Shown: positions 47,677-56,654 of the stretch, piece after piece | Position numbering within the stretch: position 1 is the stretch's first letter | Layout of the letters: the number at the start of each line of letters is the position of its first letter | Notes under the pieces: generated by a model | Databases searched by the model: none | Told to the model about the DNA's origin: nothing | Seen by the model: the letters and a program-made list of their open reading frames with translations, nothing else | From: Streptomyces sp. JJ66 | GTDB lineage: Bacteria > Actinomycetota > Actinomycetes > Streptomycetales > Streptomycetaceae | Assembly (NCBI RefSeq): GCF_019303495.1 | Contig: NZ_JAEVFI010000004.1 | Location: 61,388 to 125,387, forward strand | Length of the DNA stretch: 64,000 nucleotides | Direction of reading: 5' to 3' | Program-made: the position numbers and the translations under genes

Positions 47677-49437
47677 TCACCAGAGCGTCTGGGGCGGTTC
47701 TTTGCAATCTAGTCCAGACGCGGTTTCGTTCAATGCAGAATGGGCTTCATGCCACGCGGCGATCACGTTAGATCCGAGACGTCCTCGCGCGGGAACTTCA
47801 AAACCTTGGAGACGTGCCCAGGCCCTGATTTCTGCCGTCGTCGCACCTGATGCCTTTGAGTGTCGAATTGGGCGGGCTTCCAGGTATTCGGATGGTGTTC
47901 GCTCGGCAGTCAGGAGAGTGGGATCGAGGGCAGCGATCGTGTCTGCTGGAAGGGCAGCAAGCTCTTTGGGTTCCATCTTATGAAGCCCACCACCGTAGAC
48001 TCTTCCGCCGCCGCGCAAATCGTCCGCAGTGAGGGCCAGAAGGGCGCTGTGTACCTGCTGGATGGATGATGGGCTTTTCGCCAGGTATTCTTTTAGGGGG
48101 CCAATCGGGTAAAGCATCAAGTACATGTTAGTGGCGACGGCTTTTGAATCATTTCGAATAAAACGGAGCGGGTGTTTTTCGTCTTTTCCGCGACCCATGT
48201 ATGTCAAGAGGATCGGCGCGGCTTCGCGCTGTTCCTGTTTGTACCATGGTGATCTCTTGCTGACGAGGTAGCCGCCCATGACTTTCTCGTCAGCAGTTTC
48301 GAGATATTTTGCCAGTTGAGGGTCTTCTTCGCGTAGCTGCTCCAAGGGGAGAGGGCAATCAATGAGTGCCAGCTGTTCAGGCAGCATCGGCCAGCCAGAA
48401 TCTTTGGCTGAAATGGTGTCCACTTTAAGTTTACGCGGGCTGGGTAGAATCGGCCGCAGGAACCTGCGCTGGATGCCCAGCATCTCTGCATCCTGGCGGG
48501 GCATGATGAAAAAGTTGTTTGATCCTGTGGCCAGCCCCCTTCGGATCCTGAAGAAGTCAGACAATGTGGGACCTGATCGCTCGCCAGTGATGGCCCCTTT
48601 GGCATGCTGCGACCACTTACTTGTCGCCTGCAAGTCGGAGACAGAAAGTTGGTGGGAAACCCTCGGAACGGTGAGCGATCCCCCGAACGAGAATTCAGCC
48701 GAACAGGTGGGGTCTGGGAGTGTATTGCGGAATACTACTACAGTTGATGTCACAAGGGCGTCGTCGAATTGAACTTCCGAGGCGTCGTACCGGTGAACCC
48801 TCACCAAGGATACCTGTCTTGTCAGGTACTCCTTGAGCGCTGTCCCGTAGTTGACGTCCATAAACTCACTAGGGATTAGCCATGCGGAGACTGCACCAGG
48901 AGCCAACAACTTGTGGCTCAGCAATACGAAATACAGATAGAGCCCAGACAGGCCAGAGGGTCTGATGCCGGTTCGCGATTCACATAGGAAAGAGAGTTCA
49001 CGCTTTTTAGAGGCAGTGAGGTGATGATGCCGAACATAGGGAGGATTCGCCACGAGAAGCGAGGCTGCGCAATTACTGATCGTTTCCGGGGAGGTGAAAT
49101 CTGCTTCATGTACCTCTAGCCCAAAGTCAGCCCAAAGATCGGAGGCGGCTCGTGCGAAGCGATTATCTAGTTCAACGCCCACTGCCTGGTCCAACCGCTT
49201 ATCACCAATGTGTCGCACCAGCGCAGAAAAGAAGGAGCCAGTTCCGCAAGAAGGCTCCATGAAGGAGATGCGATTCGCATCGTGCAACTGGAGCGCGTAT
49301 CGCACGATCTCGGAAGCGAGCCTTGGCGGAGTTGCGAATTGTCCCCATCGGTTGCGGTCTAGCAATGTCCGACCTTGGTCCAGCGCTGTTTGCAGGGAGA
49401 GCCTTTGGCTCTCCCTGCTGGCCCACTGACTACACAC
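47677..49437 (-). CDS. N6-adenine DNA methyltransferase of a XamI-type R-M system
   Basis: A 586-aa Type II-like adenine methyltransferase. Motif I is FMEPSCGTGSF (about residues 59-69) and the catalytic motif IV is NPPY (131-134). A long C-terminal target-recognition region follows. It pairs with a XamI-like endonuclease; XamI recognises GTCGAC, so this enzyme may methylate that site, which is inference. GTG 49437 has GGAGG at six bases and overlaps the endonuclease stop by eight bases; a TTG at 49458 is the alternative. Base composition is visibly lower in GC than the surrounding genes, a sign of transfer. Confidence 0.85.
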   Translation of the reverse strand: MCSQWASRESQRLSLQTALDQGRTLLDRNRWGQFATPPRLASEIVRYALQLHDANRISFMEPSCGTGSFFSALVRHIGDKRLDQAVGVELDNRFARAASDLWADFGLEVHEADFTSPETISNCAASLLVANPPYVRHHHLTASKKRELSFLCESRTGIRPSGLSGLYLYFVLLSHKLLAPGAVSAWLIPSEFMDVNYGTALKEYLTRQVSLVRVHRYDASEVQFDDALVTSTVVVFRNTLPDPTCSAEFSFGGSLTVPRVSHQLSVSDLQATSKWSQHAKGAITGERSGPTLSDFFRIRRGLATGSNNFFIMPRQDAEMLGIQRRFLRPILPSPRKLKVDTISAKDSGWPMLPEQLALIDCPLPLEQLREEDPQLAKYLETADEKVMGGYLVSKRSPWYKQEQREAAPILLTYMGRGKDEKHPLRFIRNDSKAVATNMYLMLYPIGPLKEYLAKSPSSIQQVHSALLALTADDLRGGGRVYGGGLHKMEPKELAALPADTIAALDPTLLTAERTPSEYLEARPIRHSKASGATTAEIRAWARLQGFEVPARGRLGSNVIAAWHEAHSALNETASGLDCKEPPQTLW

Positions 49438-50380
49438 CTGCCACCTCCAAGTCGTCAATTCTGTGCTCCCATACCCAGTCTAGGCCCTCGGCGGCGGAAT
49501 AGCCGAGATACCCCGCGTTAAAGTATCCGCAAAGGAAAAGAAGCAAAGAAATATCGTTCCCGTATCGCTGCCGGAGCTGTCGAATCTTCGTAGCTTCTTC
49601 CTTTCTCCGCTTATTGGTGTTCGTGAAGTCGCCAGCCGATTTTGCCTCTATGAGAACGGGTAGACCGTGGCTCTTGGAAACGTGCGGCTGAATTACGACG
49701 TCGACTGGAATTTTGACCGGGTGATCGTCGCCGACAGTAACGATCTGCCGGAAGGAAAAAGTGCCAGGTTGCATGGCCGTGATATGCAGAGATGAAGGGT
49801 GTTGTTTTTTACTGTAACCCCGAGCGACAAGCCATCCTTCGATCAGGGCCAGTTGCCTTCGCTCCTGGGCGTTGCGAACAATGGGATCGGCAATGGAACC
49901 GCACAGGCGGTCAGCGACTACCGTTGCGGCGAGCTCCCGCTGGTGTGGTTGCGCCGTTCCGCCACCTCGACACCACTCAAAAAGATCCAAATCCAACAAC
50001 TCGCTGATGACGGAGCACATACTCGAAAGATGATCATAGATCTCGGAATTTCTCATTCTGGGAGGAAATTTGCCCTCTTTCTCCATTTTATCCAAGAGGG
50101 TCTTATTTCCGTAGGAGAGGCCGATGAGGCGGTCCTTCGCCAGAGGTGGGGAAGTGCTCATGCGTAGGGCGGAAATAACCTTGGGATGTGACTGCAGGAG
50201 CTCTGGTGTGATGGAGGTCATGTTAACCGTCCAGTCAAACGCCCGCTCAACTTCATCAATCGTGTGTTGGCGGGTATCGCGGTACGCCTTTGGTGCTGCT
50301 TCAAGAAACCATTCATTGTAAAGGCGTACGGACGCCTGGACATCCTCGCTCCAGAGCTCCGGCCTGTTGGCATTAATCAC
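49430..50380 (-). CDS. XamI-family restriction endonuclease
   Basis: A 316-aa protein whose N-terminus (MINANRPELWSEDVQASVRL) and YNEWFLEAAPKAYRDTR match the XamI family as I remember it. The nuclease core PD-(D/E)xK is visible as Asp in IPVDVVIQP (about residue 227) and IEAK (Glu245, Lys247). The family enzyme XamI cuts GTCGAC; specificity here is unproven. GTG 50380 has only a weak ribosome site. It precedes and overlaps the methyltransferase gene, an unusual order, since expression of the cutter first needs restraint. AT-richer than the neighbours. Confidence 0.8.
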   Translation of the reverse strand: MINANRPELWSEDVQASVRLYNEWFLEAAPKAYRDTRQHTIDEVERAFDWTVNMTSITPELLQSHPKVISALRMSTSPPLAKDRLIGLSYGNKTLLDKMEKEGKFPPRMRNSEIYDHLSSMCSVISELLDLDLFEWCRGGGTAQPHQRELAATVVADRLCGSIADPIVRNAQERRQLALIEGWLVARGYSKKQHPSSLHITAMQPGTFSFRQIVTVGDDHPVKIPVDVVIQPHVSKSHGLPVLIEAKSAGDFTNTNKRRKEEATKIRQLRQRYGNDISLLLFLCGYFNAGYLGYSAAEGLDWVWEHRIDDLEVAGV

Positions 50381-50499
50381 TCAATATGCCCCTTCTGTTC
50401 CGCTTTGATGCGTCTCAGCTCATCGATAACGGCAGCAGTTTACGTAAGTCTTTTCTCGCATGTGGTGTCGTCGGAGCCAGTGCGGGCCACTACGGCGAC

Positions 50500-50662
50500 C
50501 GCGACCCGCCCAGAACGACGCCGCACCGCTCGCCTACGCTTAAGGTGCCTGACGTTGCACGATGACGATACCGAGTGTGTCGCCCGCTCGGAACCGAGCA
50601 CCGACCCCACCAGGCCGCAGAAGTGGGCGGTGGAGTCGATGACTGAACCTTGCCAACACTGA
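50500..50662 (+). pseudogene. Degenerate copy of the 89-aa island gene
   Basis: The plus strand encodes RCLTLHDDDTECVARSEPST and QKWAVESMTE, matching RCLTLRDDDTECGARSQPST in the gene at 44353. The part before it (QNDAAPLAYA) matches QDDDAPPLTYA only in another frame, so the copy is frameshifted, and the C-terminus is missing. It sits just outside the restriction-modification genes, opposite the intact relative's side. Confidence 0.7.
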
Positions 50663-50693
50663 AGGGCCTCCGCCTTCAGGCGGAGGCCCTTCA
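50660..50693. terminator. Hairpin near the remnant
   Basis: Perfect 15-bp inverted repeat (50660-50674 with 50679-50693) with a TTCA loop, between the remnant and the convergent small membrane gene. Confidence 0.75.
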
Positions 50694-50753
50694 CTCGGGG
50701 CTGCGGGCCGTCCGCTTGCGCCGGGGCAGGCGGCGGCTCCGGGCGGGGCGGGG

Positions 50754-50999
50754 TCAGCCGCCGATGTACCAGTTGAAGCCGCCGCTGGCTAGGAAGATGA
50801 TCGCGAGGATCGTGGCGATTGCGCCGAGGATGATGCCCGCCTTGGCCATCCCGGAAGCCACCCGCTGGTGTGCCAGCACACCGAGCACGATGGCGATCGG
50901 GCCGAGGACGATGCTGAAGACAAACAGCGAGATGATGCCTACGACGAGGCTGGCTATCGCCATGTTGCTGGCCGTCGAGCGTGAGGTCGTGCTGGCCAT
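50754..50999 (-). CDS. DUF4190-like small membrane protein
   Basis: An 81-aa protein with two membrane helices: ASLVVGIISLFVFSIVLGPIAIVLGVLAH and AGIILGAIATILAIIFLA. The pairing of a GxxxLF helix, a short HQR-type loop and a second Gly-rich helix is the DUF4190 pattern. It has a polar N-terminus of about 15 residues. ATG 50999 follows AGAGGTG; a frame to 51089 is less likely. Function unknown. Confidence 0.75.
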   Translation of the reverse strand: MASTTSRSTASNMAIASLVVGIISLFVFSIVLGPIAIVLGVLAHQRVASGMAKAGIILGAIATILAIIFLASGGFNWYIGG

Positions 51000-51211
51000 G
51001 TGGCACCTCTTCCGGGTCAAAAGTGAGTCAAGGATCGGGAGAGCGGGAACTCCTCCGACACACCGACTGCCCCCGAACGGACGTTTCACACTCGCTCAAA
51101 GTGGCTGGTGTGATGCAGTCGGGAGTCCCACCCGCACCGCACCCCGGGTGAGCCGCACTGCGCTGAGGCGTTGCGCCGGGCCAGTGCGCGCCGGGGCGGG
51201 TGGCTGCGCGG

Positions 51212-51925
51212 CTAGCGAGGGGTGCTGGGCTTCGTCACCCTCGTGCTGCGTGCCGTGGAGTGAGGCACCGGCGCCGTCGCCTGCCAGTAGGCGCGGACGC
51301 GGGTGTACTCGGCGTTCAGCACCGCCGCGCCGTCCCGCCGCCACGCCCGCGTCTGTGGCACCGCCAGCGGTACGTGCCGCCTGTCCGCCCGGACGACGAC
51401 GATCCGGTACACCGCGCCGTCCAGCCGGTGGGTCAGCTCGACGGTGATGTCGTGGACCTGCGGCCACGCGACCCGGCGGCCACGCGGCAGGAGCCCGCCG
51501 CGCGTCCACAGCCCGTGGGCGTCCAGCACGGTGCGGGCGCCCGCGCGGTGCAGCAGCAGCGGCAGCAGGGCGCCGCACCCCCACGCGGAAGCCCAGAGCG
51601 GCCGGTCGGCGCCGTGGGCGACATCGGCCACCACGCACCCGGCCCAGCTCGCCGCGCCGACGACGCAGGCCAGCGCGGCGCCCGCGTACAGCCGCCCCCG
51701 GTGCGGATGCCGGTACGCCACGCGAGCGGGTAGCGCCACCCGGGTGGGGAGCGCCGCCCGGCCGGGTGCGGCCCTGCGGGCGGACGTCGCCCGGCGTGCG
51801 CGCGGGGCGCCGTCGTCGCGGCGCGGTCGCCGTGCTCGTCCTCGGGCCAGGAGGACGCACGTCAGGGCGACGACGGCTGCCACCGCAGCGCCGCCACCCA
51901 GTCGTGCCGTTCTCCGTGCCCTCAC
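51212..51925 (-). CDS. Membrane protein with PH-like domain
   Basis: A 237-aa protein. An N-terminal helix (AAVAAVVALTCVLLARG), an Arg-rich linker with repeated LPTRVALPARVAY units, and two further helices are followed by a C-terminal beta-rich part (LDAHGLWTRGGLLPRGRRVAWPQVHDITV, AVYRIVVVRADRRHVPL). That layout is like bacterial PH (bPH) membrane proteins, though this is a fold guess. GTG 51925 follows GGGGAGG. It is downstream of sdhB on the same strand but separated by a terminator and about 280 bases. Confidence 0.6.
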   Translation of the reverse strand: MRARRTARLGGGAAVAAVVALTCVLLARGRARRPRRDDGAPRARRATSARRAAPGRAALPTRVALPARVAYRHPHRGRLYAGAALACVVGAASWAGCVVADVAHGADRPLWASAWGCGALLPLLLHRAGARTVLDAHGLWTRGGLLPRGRRVAWPQVHDITVELTHRLDGAVYRIVVVRADRRHVPLAVPQTRAWRRDGAAVLNAEYTRVRAYWQATAPVPHSTARSTRVTKPSTPR

Positions 51926-52139
51926 GTGTCCTCCCCTGAACCAGACGCCTGGACGCCCGCGCGGGGTTGACGGCGGCCCGCGCCGCGACGGGCACCGGCG
52001 CGGGCCGCCCGCCCGCCGTGTCCCCGGCGCACCCCTGGCCACCCGGCGCCCCCGGGAGCCGCCGCCGTCCCGCACCGCGAGACCCGACCGGAGCGGCGCG
52101 GGACCGGACGCAGGAGTGGACGCGGGGCCGGAAACGGCG

Positions 52140-52176
52140 GAGCCCCGCGCACCGCACGAAGCGGTGCGCGGGGCTC
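52140..52176 (-). terminator. Terminator after sdhB
   Basis: Perfect 16-bp inverted repeat (52140-52155 with 52161-52176) with a 5-base loop, 31 bases beyond the sdhB stop on the minus strand. Confidence 0.85.
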
Positions 52177-52207
52177 GCCAGGCGGCTGGCCCGCGCGGGG
52201 CGGACCG

Positions 52208-52972
52208 TCAGAAGCGGCGCGTGATCAGCGCCCGCTTGACCTCCTGGATCGCCTTGGTCACCTCGATACCGCGCGGGCAGGCATCCGTGCAGTTGAACGT
52301 GGTGCGGCAGCGCCACACGCCGTCCTTGTCGTTGAGGATCTCCAGGCGCTGCTCACCGGCGTCGTCGCGCGAGTCGAAGATGAACCGGTGGGCGTTGACG
52401 ATCGCGGCGGGGCCGAAGTACTGGCCGTCGTTCCAGTAGATCGGGCAGGACGACGTGCACGCGGCGCACAGGATGCACTTGGTGGTGTCGTCGAACCGCT
52501 CGCGGTCCTCGGCGGTCTGGAACCGCTCGCGCGTCGGCTCGTTGCCGTTCGCGACGAGGAACGGCATGACGTCCCGGTACGCCTGGAAGAACGGCTCCAT
52601 GTCAACCACCAGGTCCTTGAGGACGGTGAGGCCCTTGATGGCCTCCACGGTGATCGGCTTGTCCGGGTTGATGTCCTTGATCAGCGTCTTGCACGCCAGC
52701 CGGTTGCGGCCGTTGATGCGCATCGCGTCCGACCCGCAGATGCCGTGGGCGCACGAGCGGCGGAACGTCAGTGTGCCGTCCAGGTCCCACTTGATCTTGT
52801 GGAGGGCGTCCAGGACGCGCTCCTTGGGATCGATCTCGATCGTGAAGTCCTCCCAGAGCGCGTCCGCGGACACCTCCGGGTTGAACCGGCGGATGCGGAA
52901 CGTCGCCGTGATGTTGGGGGAGGCGGCGTCCGAGGCCGTGGCGTCGGCCTTGTCGAGAGTCGTGGTGCTCAT
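52208..52972 (-). CDS. sdhB: Succinate dehydrogenase iron-sulfur subunit
   Basis: A 254-aa subunit of membrane complex II that passes electrons from SdhA to quinone. The [2Fe-2S] ligands are in CAHGICGSDAM and LAC; the [4Fe-4S] and [3Fe-4S] ligands in CILCAACTSSCP and CTDACPRGI. The N-terminus carries a short extension (DKADATASDAASP). Its ATG overlaps the sdhA stop by one base (TGATG). Last gene of sdhCDAB, ended by a hairpin. Canonical length. Confidence 0.97.
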   Translation of the reverse strand: MSTTTLDKADATASDAASPNITATFRIRRFNPEVSADALWEDFTIEIDPKERVLDALHKIKWDLDGTLTFRRSCAHGICGSDAMRINGRNRLACKTLIKDINPDKPITVEAIKGLTVLKDLVVDMEPFFQAYRDVMPFLVANGNEPTRERFQTAEDRERFDDTTKCILCAACTSSCPIYWNDGQYFGPAAIVNAHRFIFDSRDDAGEQRLEILNDKDGVWRCRTTFNCTDACPRGIEVTKAIQEVKRALITRRF

Positions 52973-54726
52973 CAGTACTTACGCTCCATCGGCTGGTAGC
53001 GGGTCGTCACGACGGGCTTGTAGTCCAGCCGGATCGACTCGGTGCCGTCGGCGCCGACCTCGCGGTACGCCATGGTGTGGCGCATGAAGTTGACGTCGTC
53101 ACGGTTCGGGTAGTCCTCGCGGTAGTGACCGCCGCGCGACTCCTTGCGGGCGAGCGCGGAAACCGCCGTCACCTCGGCCAGCTCCAGCAGGTTGCCCAGC
53201 TCGATGGCCTCCAGCAGGTCGGTGTTGAACCGCTTGCCCTTGTCCTGGACGCTGACGTTCCGGTACCGCTCGCGCAGTGCGGCGACCTCGGCGACGGCCT
53301 CCTTGAGCGTCTGCTCGGTGCGGAACACCATGACGTTCTTGTCCATGGTCTCCTGGAGCGCCTTGCGGATCTCGGTGACCCGCTCGCTGCCGGTGGCCGC
53401 GCGCAGCCGCTCCACCTCGGTCTCCACGAACTCCGCCGGCGCCTCGGGCAGCTCGACGAACTCCGCCGTCGCCGCGTACTCGGCGGCGGCGATGCCCGCG
53501 CGGCGGCCGAAGACGTTGATGTCCAGCAGCGAGTTGGTGCCCAGCCGGTTCGCGCCGTGCACGGACACGCAGGCCACCTCGCCAGCCGCGTACAGGCCCG
53601 GCACGACGGTCGTATTGTCCGCCAGCACCTCGCCCTGCACGTTGGTCGGGATGCCGCCCATGGCGTAGTGCGCGGTGGGCTGGATCGGGATCGGGTCGGT
53701 GTACGGCTCGATGCCCAGGTAGGTGCGCGCGAACTCGGTGATGTCCGGCAGCTTGGCGTCCAGCTGCTCCGGCGGCAGGTGGGTGAGGTCCAGGAAGACG
53801 TGGTCACCCTCCGGGCCGCAGCCCCGGCCCTCGCGGATCTCGGTGTAGATCGAGCGCGAGACGACGTCCCGCGAGGCCAGGTCCTTCATGACGGGCGCGT
53901 ACTTCTCCATGAAGCGCTCGCCGTCCTTGTTGCGCAGGATGCCGCCCTCACCACGGGCGCCCTCGGTGAGCAGGATGCCCATGCGCCAGATGCCGGTCGG
54001 GTGGAACTGGAAGAACTCCATGTCCTCCAGCGGCAGCCCGCGCCGGAACGCGGCGGCCTGCCCGTCGCCGGTGAGGGTGTGGGCGTTGGAGGACACCTTG
54101 AAGAACTTGCCGTTGCCGCCCGAGGCGAAGATCACGGCCTTGGCCTGGAAGACGTGGATCTCGCCGGTGGCCAGGTCGTAGGCGACGACGCCGGAGGTGC
54201 GCTTGACGCCGTCCACCTCGCTGAGCAGCAGGTCCAGGACGTAGAACTCGTTGAAGAACTCCACGCCCTCCTTCACGCAGTTCTGGTACAGCGTCTGGAG
54301 GATCATGTGACCGGTGCGGTCGGCCGCGTAGCAGGAGCGGCGCACCGGCGCCTCGCCGTGGTTGCGGCTGTGCCCGCCGAAGCGGCGCTGGTCGATGGTG
54401 CCGTTCGGGGTGCGGTTGAACGGCAGGCCCATCTTCTCCAGGTCGAGGACGGCGTCGATGGCCTCCTTCGCCAGGATCTCGGCGGCGTCCTGGTCTACCA
54501 GGTAGTCACCGCCCTTGACCGTGTCGAAGGTGTGCCACTCCCAGTTGTCCTCCTCGACGTTCGCCAGGGCAGCGGCCATGCCGCCCTGCGCGGCGCCGGT
54601 GTGCGAACGCGTCGGGTACAGCTTGGTGAGGACGGCCGTGCGGCAGCGCTTGGTGGACTCGATCGCCGCCCGCATGCCCGCGCCACCGGCGCCGACGATG
54701 ACGGTGTCGTACTTGTGGATCTTCAT
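52972..54726 (-). CDS. sdhA: Succinate dehydrogenase flavoprotein subunit
   Basis: A 584-aa FAD subunit oxidising succinate to fumarate. The dinucleotide fold reads [15 protein letters not shown], and [15 protein letters not shown] includes the His region for covalent FAD. The active-site Arg is in the conserved GRRAG area, with the HPTGI and AMGGIPTN segments present. ATG 54726 has GAGGTAACG upstream; the open frame to 54930 is an extension into sdhD. Gap to sdhD is 17 bases. Canonical. Confidence 0.97.
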   Translation of the reverse strand: MKIHKYDTVIVGAGGAGMRAAIESTKRCRTAVLTKLYPTRSHTGAAQGGMAAALANVEEDNWEWHTFDTVKGGDYLVDQDAAEILAKEAIDAVLDLEKMGLPFNRTPNGTIDQRRFGGHSRNHGEAPVRRSCYAADRTGHMILQTLYQNCVKEGVEFFNEFYVLDLLLSEVDGVKRTSGVVAYDLATGEIHVFQAKAVIFASGGNGKFFKVSSNAHTLTGDGQAAAFRRGLPLEDMEFFQFHPTGIWRMGILLTEGARGEGGILRNKDGERFMEKYAPVMKDLASRDVVSRSIYTEIREGRGCGPEGDHVFLDLTHLPPEQLDAKLPDITEFARTYLGIEPYTDPIPIQPTAHYAMGGIPTNVQGEVLADNTTVVPGLYAAGEVACVSVHGANRLGTNSLLDINVFGRRAGIAAAEYAATAEFVELPEAPAEFVETEVERLRAATGSERVTEIRKALQETMDKNVMVFRTEQTLKEAVAEVAALRERYRNVSVQDKGKRFNTDLLEAIELGNLLELAEVTAVSALARKESRGGHYREDYPNRDDVNFMRHTMAYREVGADGTESIRLDYKPVVTTRYQPMERKY

Positions 54727-54743
54727 CAGCGTTACCTCAGCCC

Positions 54744-55202
54744 TCAGCCGATGTTCGGGTCGAAGGTGAAGATCACCAGCGTGCCCAGGAGGACGGTGAA
54801 CACCGTCGCGGTGTACAGCAGCATCTTCAGCCAGAAGCGGGTGTTCGGCCGCTCGGCGTAGTCGTTGATGATCGTGCGCAGGCCGTTGCCTCCGTGCAGC
54901 ATCGCCAGCCACAGCATGATCAGGTCCCACGTCATCCAGAACGGGGACGCCCAGCGGCCCGCCACGAAGGCGAAGCTGATCTTGGAGACGCCGCCGTCCA
55001 GCACGAGCTGGATGAGCAGGTGGCCGAGGACCAGGACGACCAGCAGGATGCCGGACAGCCGCATGAAGATCCAGCCGTACAGCTCGAAGTTGCCACGGGT
55101 GGACTTCGGCGTGCGGGCGGTACGGGTCCGGGGCGGCTCGATGACGGGAGCCGGGTGGTCCACGGAGGGACGGTTGTCGTTGGAGTCGAGGGTGACGGAC
55201 AT
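54744..55202 (-). CDS. sdhD: Succinate dehydrogenase membrane anchor subunit
   Basis: A 152-aa hydrophobic subunit with three membrane helices ([21 protein letters not shown] with a haem-type His; [41 protein letters not shown]). It anchors complex II and binds quinone with SdhC. The N-terminal 45 residues are hydrophilic. ATG 55202 starts 5 bases after the sdhC stop. Confidence 0.93.
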   Translation of the reverse strand: MSVTLDSNDNRPSVDHPAPVIEPPRTRTARTPKSTRGNFELYGWIFMRLSGILLVVLVLGHLLIQLVLDGGVSKISFAFVAGRWASPFWMTWDLIMLWLAMLHGGNGLRTIINDYAERPNTRFWLKMLLYTATVFTVLLGTLVIFTFDPNIG

Positions 55203-55207
55203 CGCTA

Positions 55208-55588
55208 TCAGCTCCCGAACACTTCGTAGATCGCGTGCGAGAGGACGGGCCAGAAGGCCCCGGCCATCAGGACGGCCCAGATGCCCACGACGGCCCACAG
55301 CATCTGCTTTTGCAGGCGGGCACCCTTGGACCAGAAGTCCACCGCGACGACCCGCAGGCCGTTGAGCGCGTGGAACAGGACGGCGGCCACCAGGCCGTAC
55401 TCCATCAGGGCGACCACGGGATTCTTGTAGACCGCGATCGTCTCGTCGTAGGCCTCGGGGGAGACCCGCACGAGAGCGGTGTCGAGGACATGCACGAACA
55501 GGAAGAAGAAGATGAGGACGCCGGTGACTCGGTGAGCCACCCAGCTCCACATGCCTTCCCGGCCGCGGTACAGCGTTCCAGCCGGCAC
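55208..55588 (-). CDS. sdhC: Succinate dehydrogenase cytochrome b556 subunit
   Basis: A 126-aa cytochrome b subunit starting [20 protein letters not shown] (first codon GTG). Three helices follow, with His residues in [21 protein letters not shown] placed for haem b ligation. GTG 55588 is preceded by GGAGG with ideal spacing; a frame to 55888 is rejected. It is the first gene of sdhCDAB; the operon promoter lies in the 55589-55847 gap shared with the OHCU-like gene's end. Confidence 0.93.
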   Translation of the reverse strand: MPAGTLYRGREGMWSWVAHRVTGVLIFFFLFVHVLDTALVRVSPEAYDETIAVYKNPVVALMEYGLVAAVLFHALNGLRVVAVDFWSKGARLQKQMLWAVVGIWAVLMAGAFWPVLSHAIYEVFGS

Positions 55589-55847
55589 GGAAAACCCTCC
55601 GGGAGCGGGGAAAGGGCCTGCCGGCTTCCATGTCGGTCGGGCCCGGCCGGGTACGGTCCACCGGCCGCGGCCATCGTAACGACGCCCTGTCGGTTCCCTT
55701 GCGCGGGGGGCGGGGATGTGATCAATCAGGCACGTACGGGCTACCCGCCGTGACAGCCCGCCCACCGTGACCCGGGTCGGCCCCGGGCGGGGGCGTTGGC
55801 GGGGCGGCTCGCGAGGGGGTGGCCGGAGCCGGACGCGGCCTCCGGTT

Positions 55848-56411
55848 TCAGTCGGCGGCGTCGGCGTGCGGGGCCGGGGCGCCCTCACCGGGACGCGGCG
55901 CGCCGGGGGTGTCCGGGACGGACGCGAGCAGCGCGCGCAGGCGGGACTGGGCCAGCTTGCGCAGCTCCTCGGCGGCGACCGCGTGCTCGGCGTCGGGGGT
56001 GTGGCTCAGCCGGGTGTGGATCGCGGACAGCATCTGGTCCAGGTGTTCGCCGGGCGGCAGCGCGTCCAGGCAGATGACGAACGCGTGCCCGAAACGGCTC
56101 TCGTACGCCGCCTGGGCCGCCCGCAGCGCGGTGTGCGCGGCCAGTGCGCCCGGGCCGTCGGTGACCGGCTGCCGCGTCGCGGACTCCGCCGCCAGCGCCT
56201 CGACCACGTCCGGCTCCGCCAGGTCGTAACTGGCCTCCTCGGCCGCCGCGAGCAAGGCGTGCCCGTCCGGATACGGACGGTGGACGGCCAGGAGTTCGGC
56301 CCAGCGCTGACTGCCGCAGCAGGCGAGCAGCGTAACCACCGCCGTCTCGACCGACGCATTGTTCAGCCGGCCGAGCGGTGTGCGCGGACCACGCTGGGCG
56401 GGCAGGCGCAT
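55848..56411 (-). CDS. OHCU decarboxylase-like protein lacking the catalytic His
   Basis: A 187-aa protein with the fold signature of 2-oxo-4-hydroxy-4-carboxy-5-ureidoimidazoline decarboxylase: RLNNASVETAVVTLLACCGSQRWAELLAVHRPY and AAYESRFGHAFVICLDAL. In functional enzymes the segment after this helix reads HPxIG with a catalytic His; here it is ALAAESATRQPV, so the His-Pro is missing. It may be a non-catalytic paralogue with another role. ATG 56411 follows GAGGAG. Frames extending to 58529 on this strand are antisense to the hexosaminidase. Confidence 0.75.
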   Translation of the reverse strand: MRLPAQRGPRTPLGRLNNASVETAVVTLLACCGSQRWAELLAVHRPYPDGHALLAAAEEASYDLAEPDVVEALAAESATRQPVTDGPGALAAHTALRAAQAAYESRFGHAFVICLDALPPGEHLDQMLSAIHTRLSHTPDAEHAVAAEELRKLAQSRLRALLASVPDTPGAPRPGEGAPAPHADAAD

Positions 56412-56654
56412 GGACTCCTCGGAAGGGTGCGGGATACAGACGGTGTCTACCGTAACGGGCGAGCCGGTACAGCCTCCGACGGATGCGCGAATATCACCCG
56501 AACGGTGCCGAGCCCGCCCCCCAACCTCAGCGGAATCCGACGCTCCGCCCACCTCCCGCCCACCTCTCGCGCGCCCCCGTCCCGACGCCCGCACGGAACG
56601 GCAGGTTCCGCCAGGGCGCGCGGAACCAGGCCCCCCGCGCCTACAGTGCGAAGC

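Noticed and set aside
38900..50700. Integrase, transposase or tRNA-linked attachment site for the island
   Set aside because: Looked for tyrosine or serine recombinase motifs, insertion-sequence ends and tRNA genes; none found, so mobility is not claimed.
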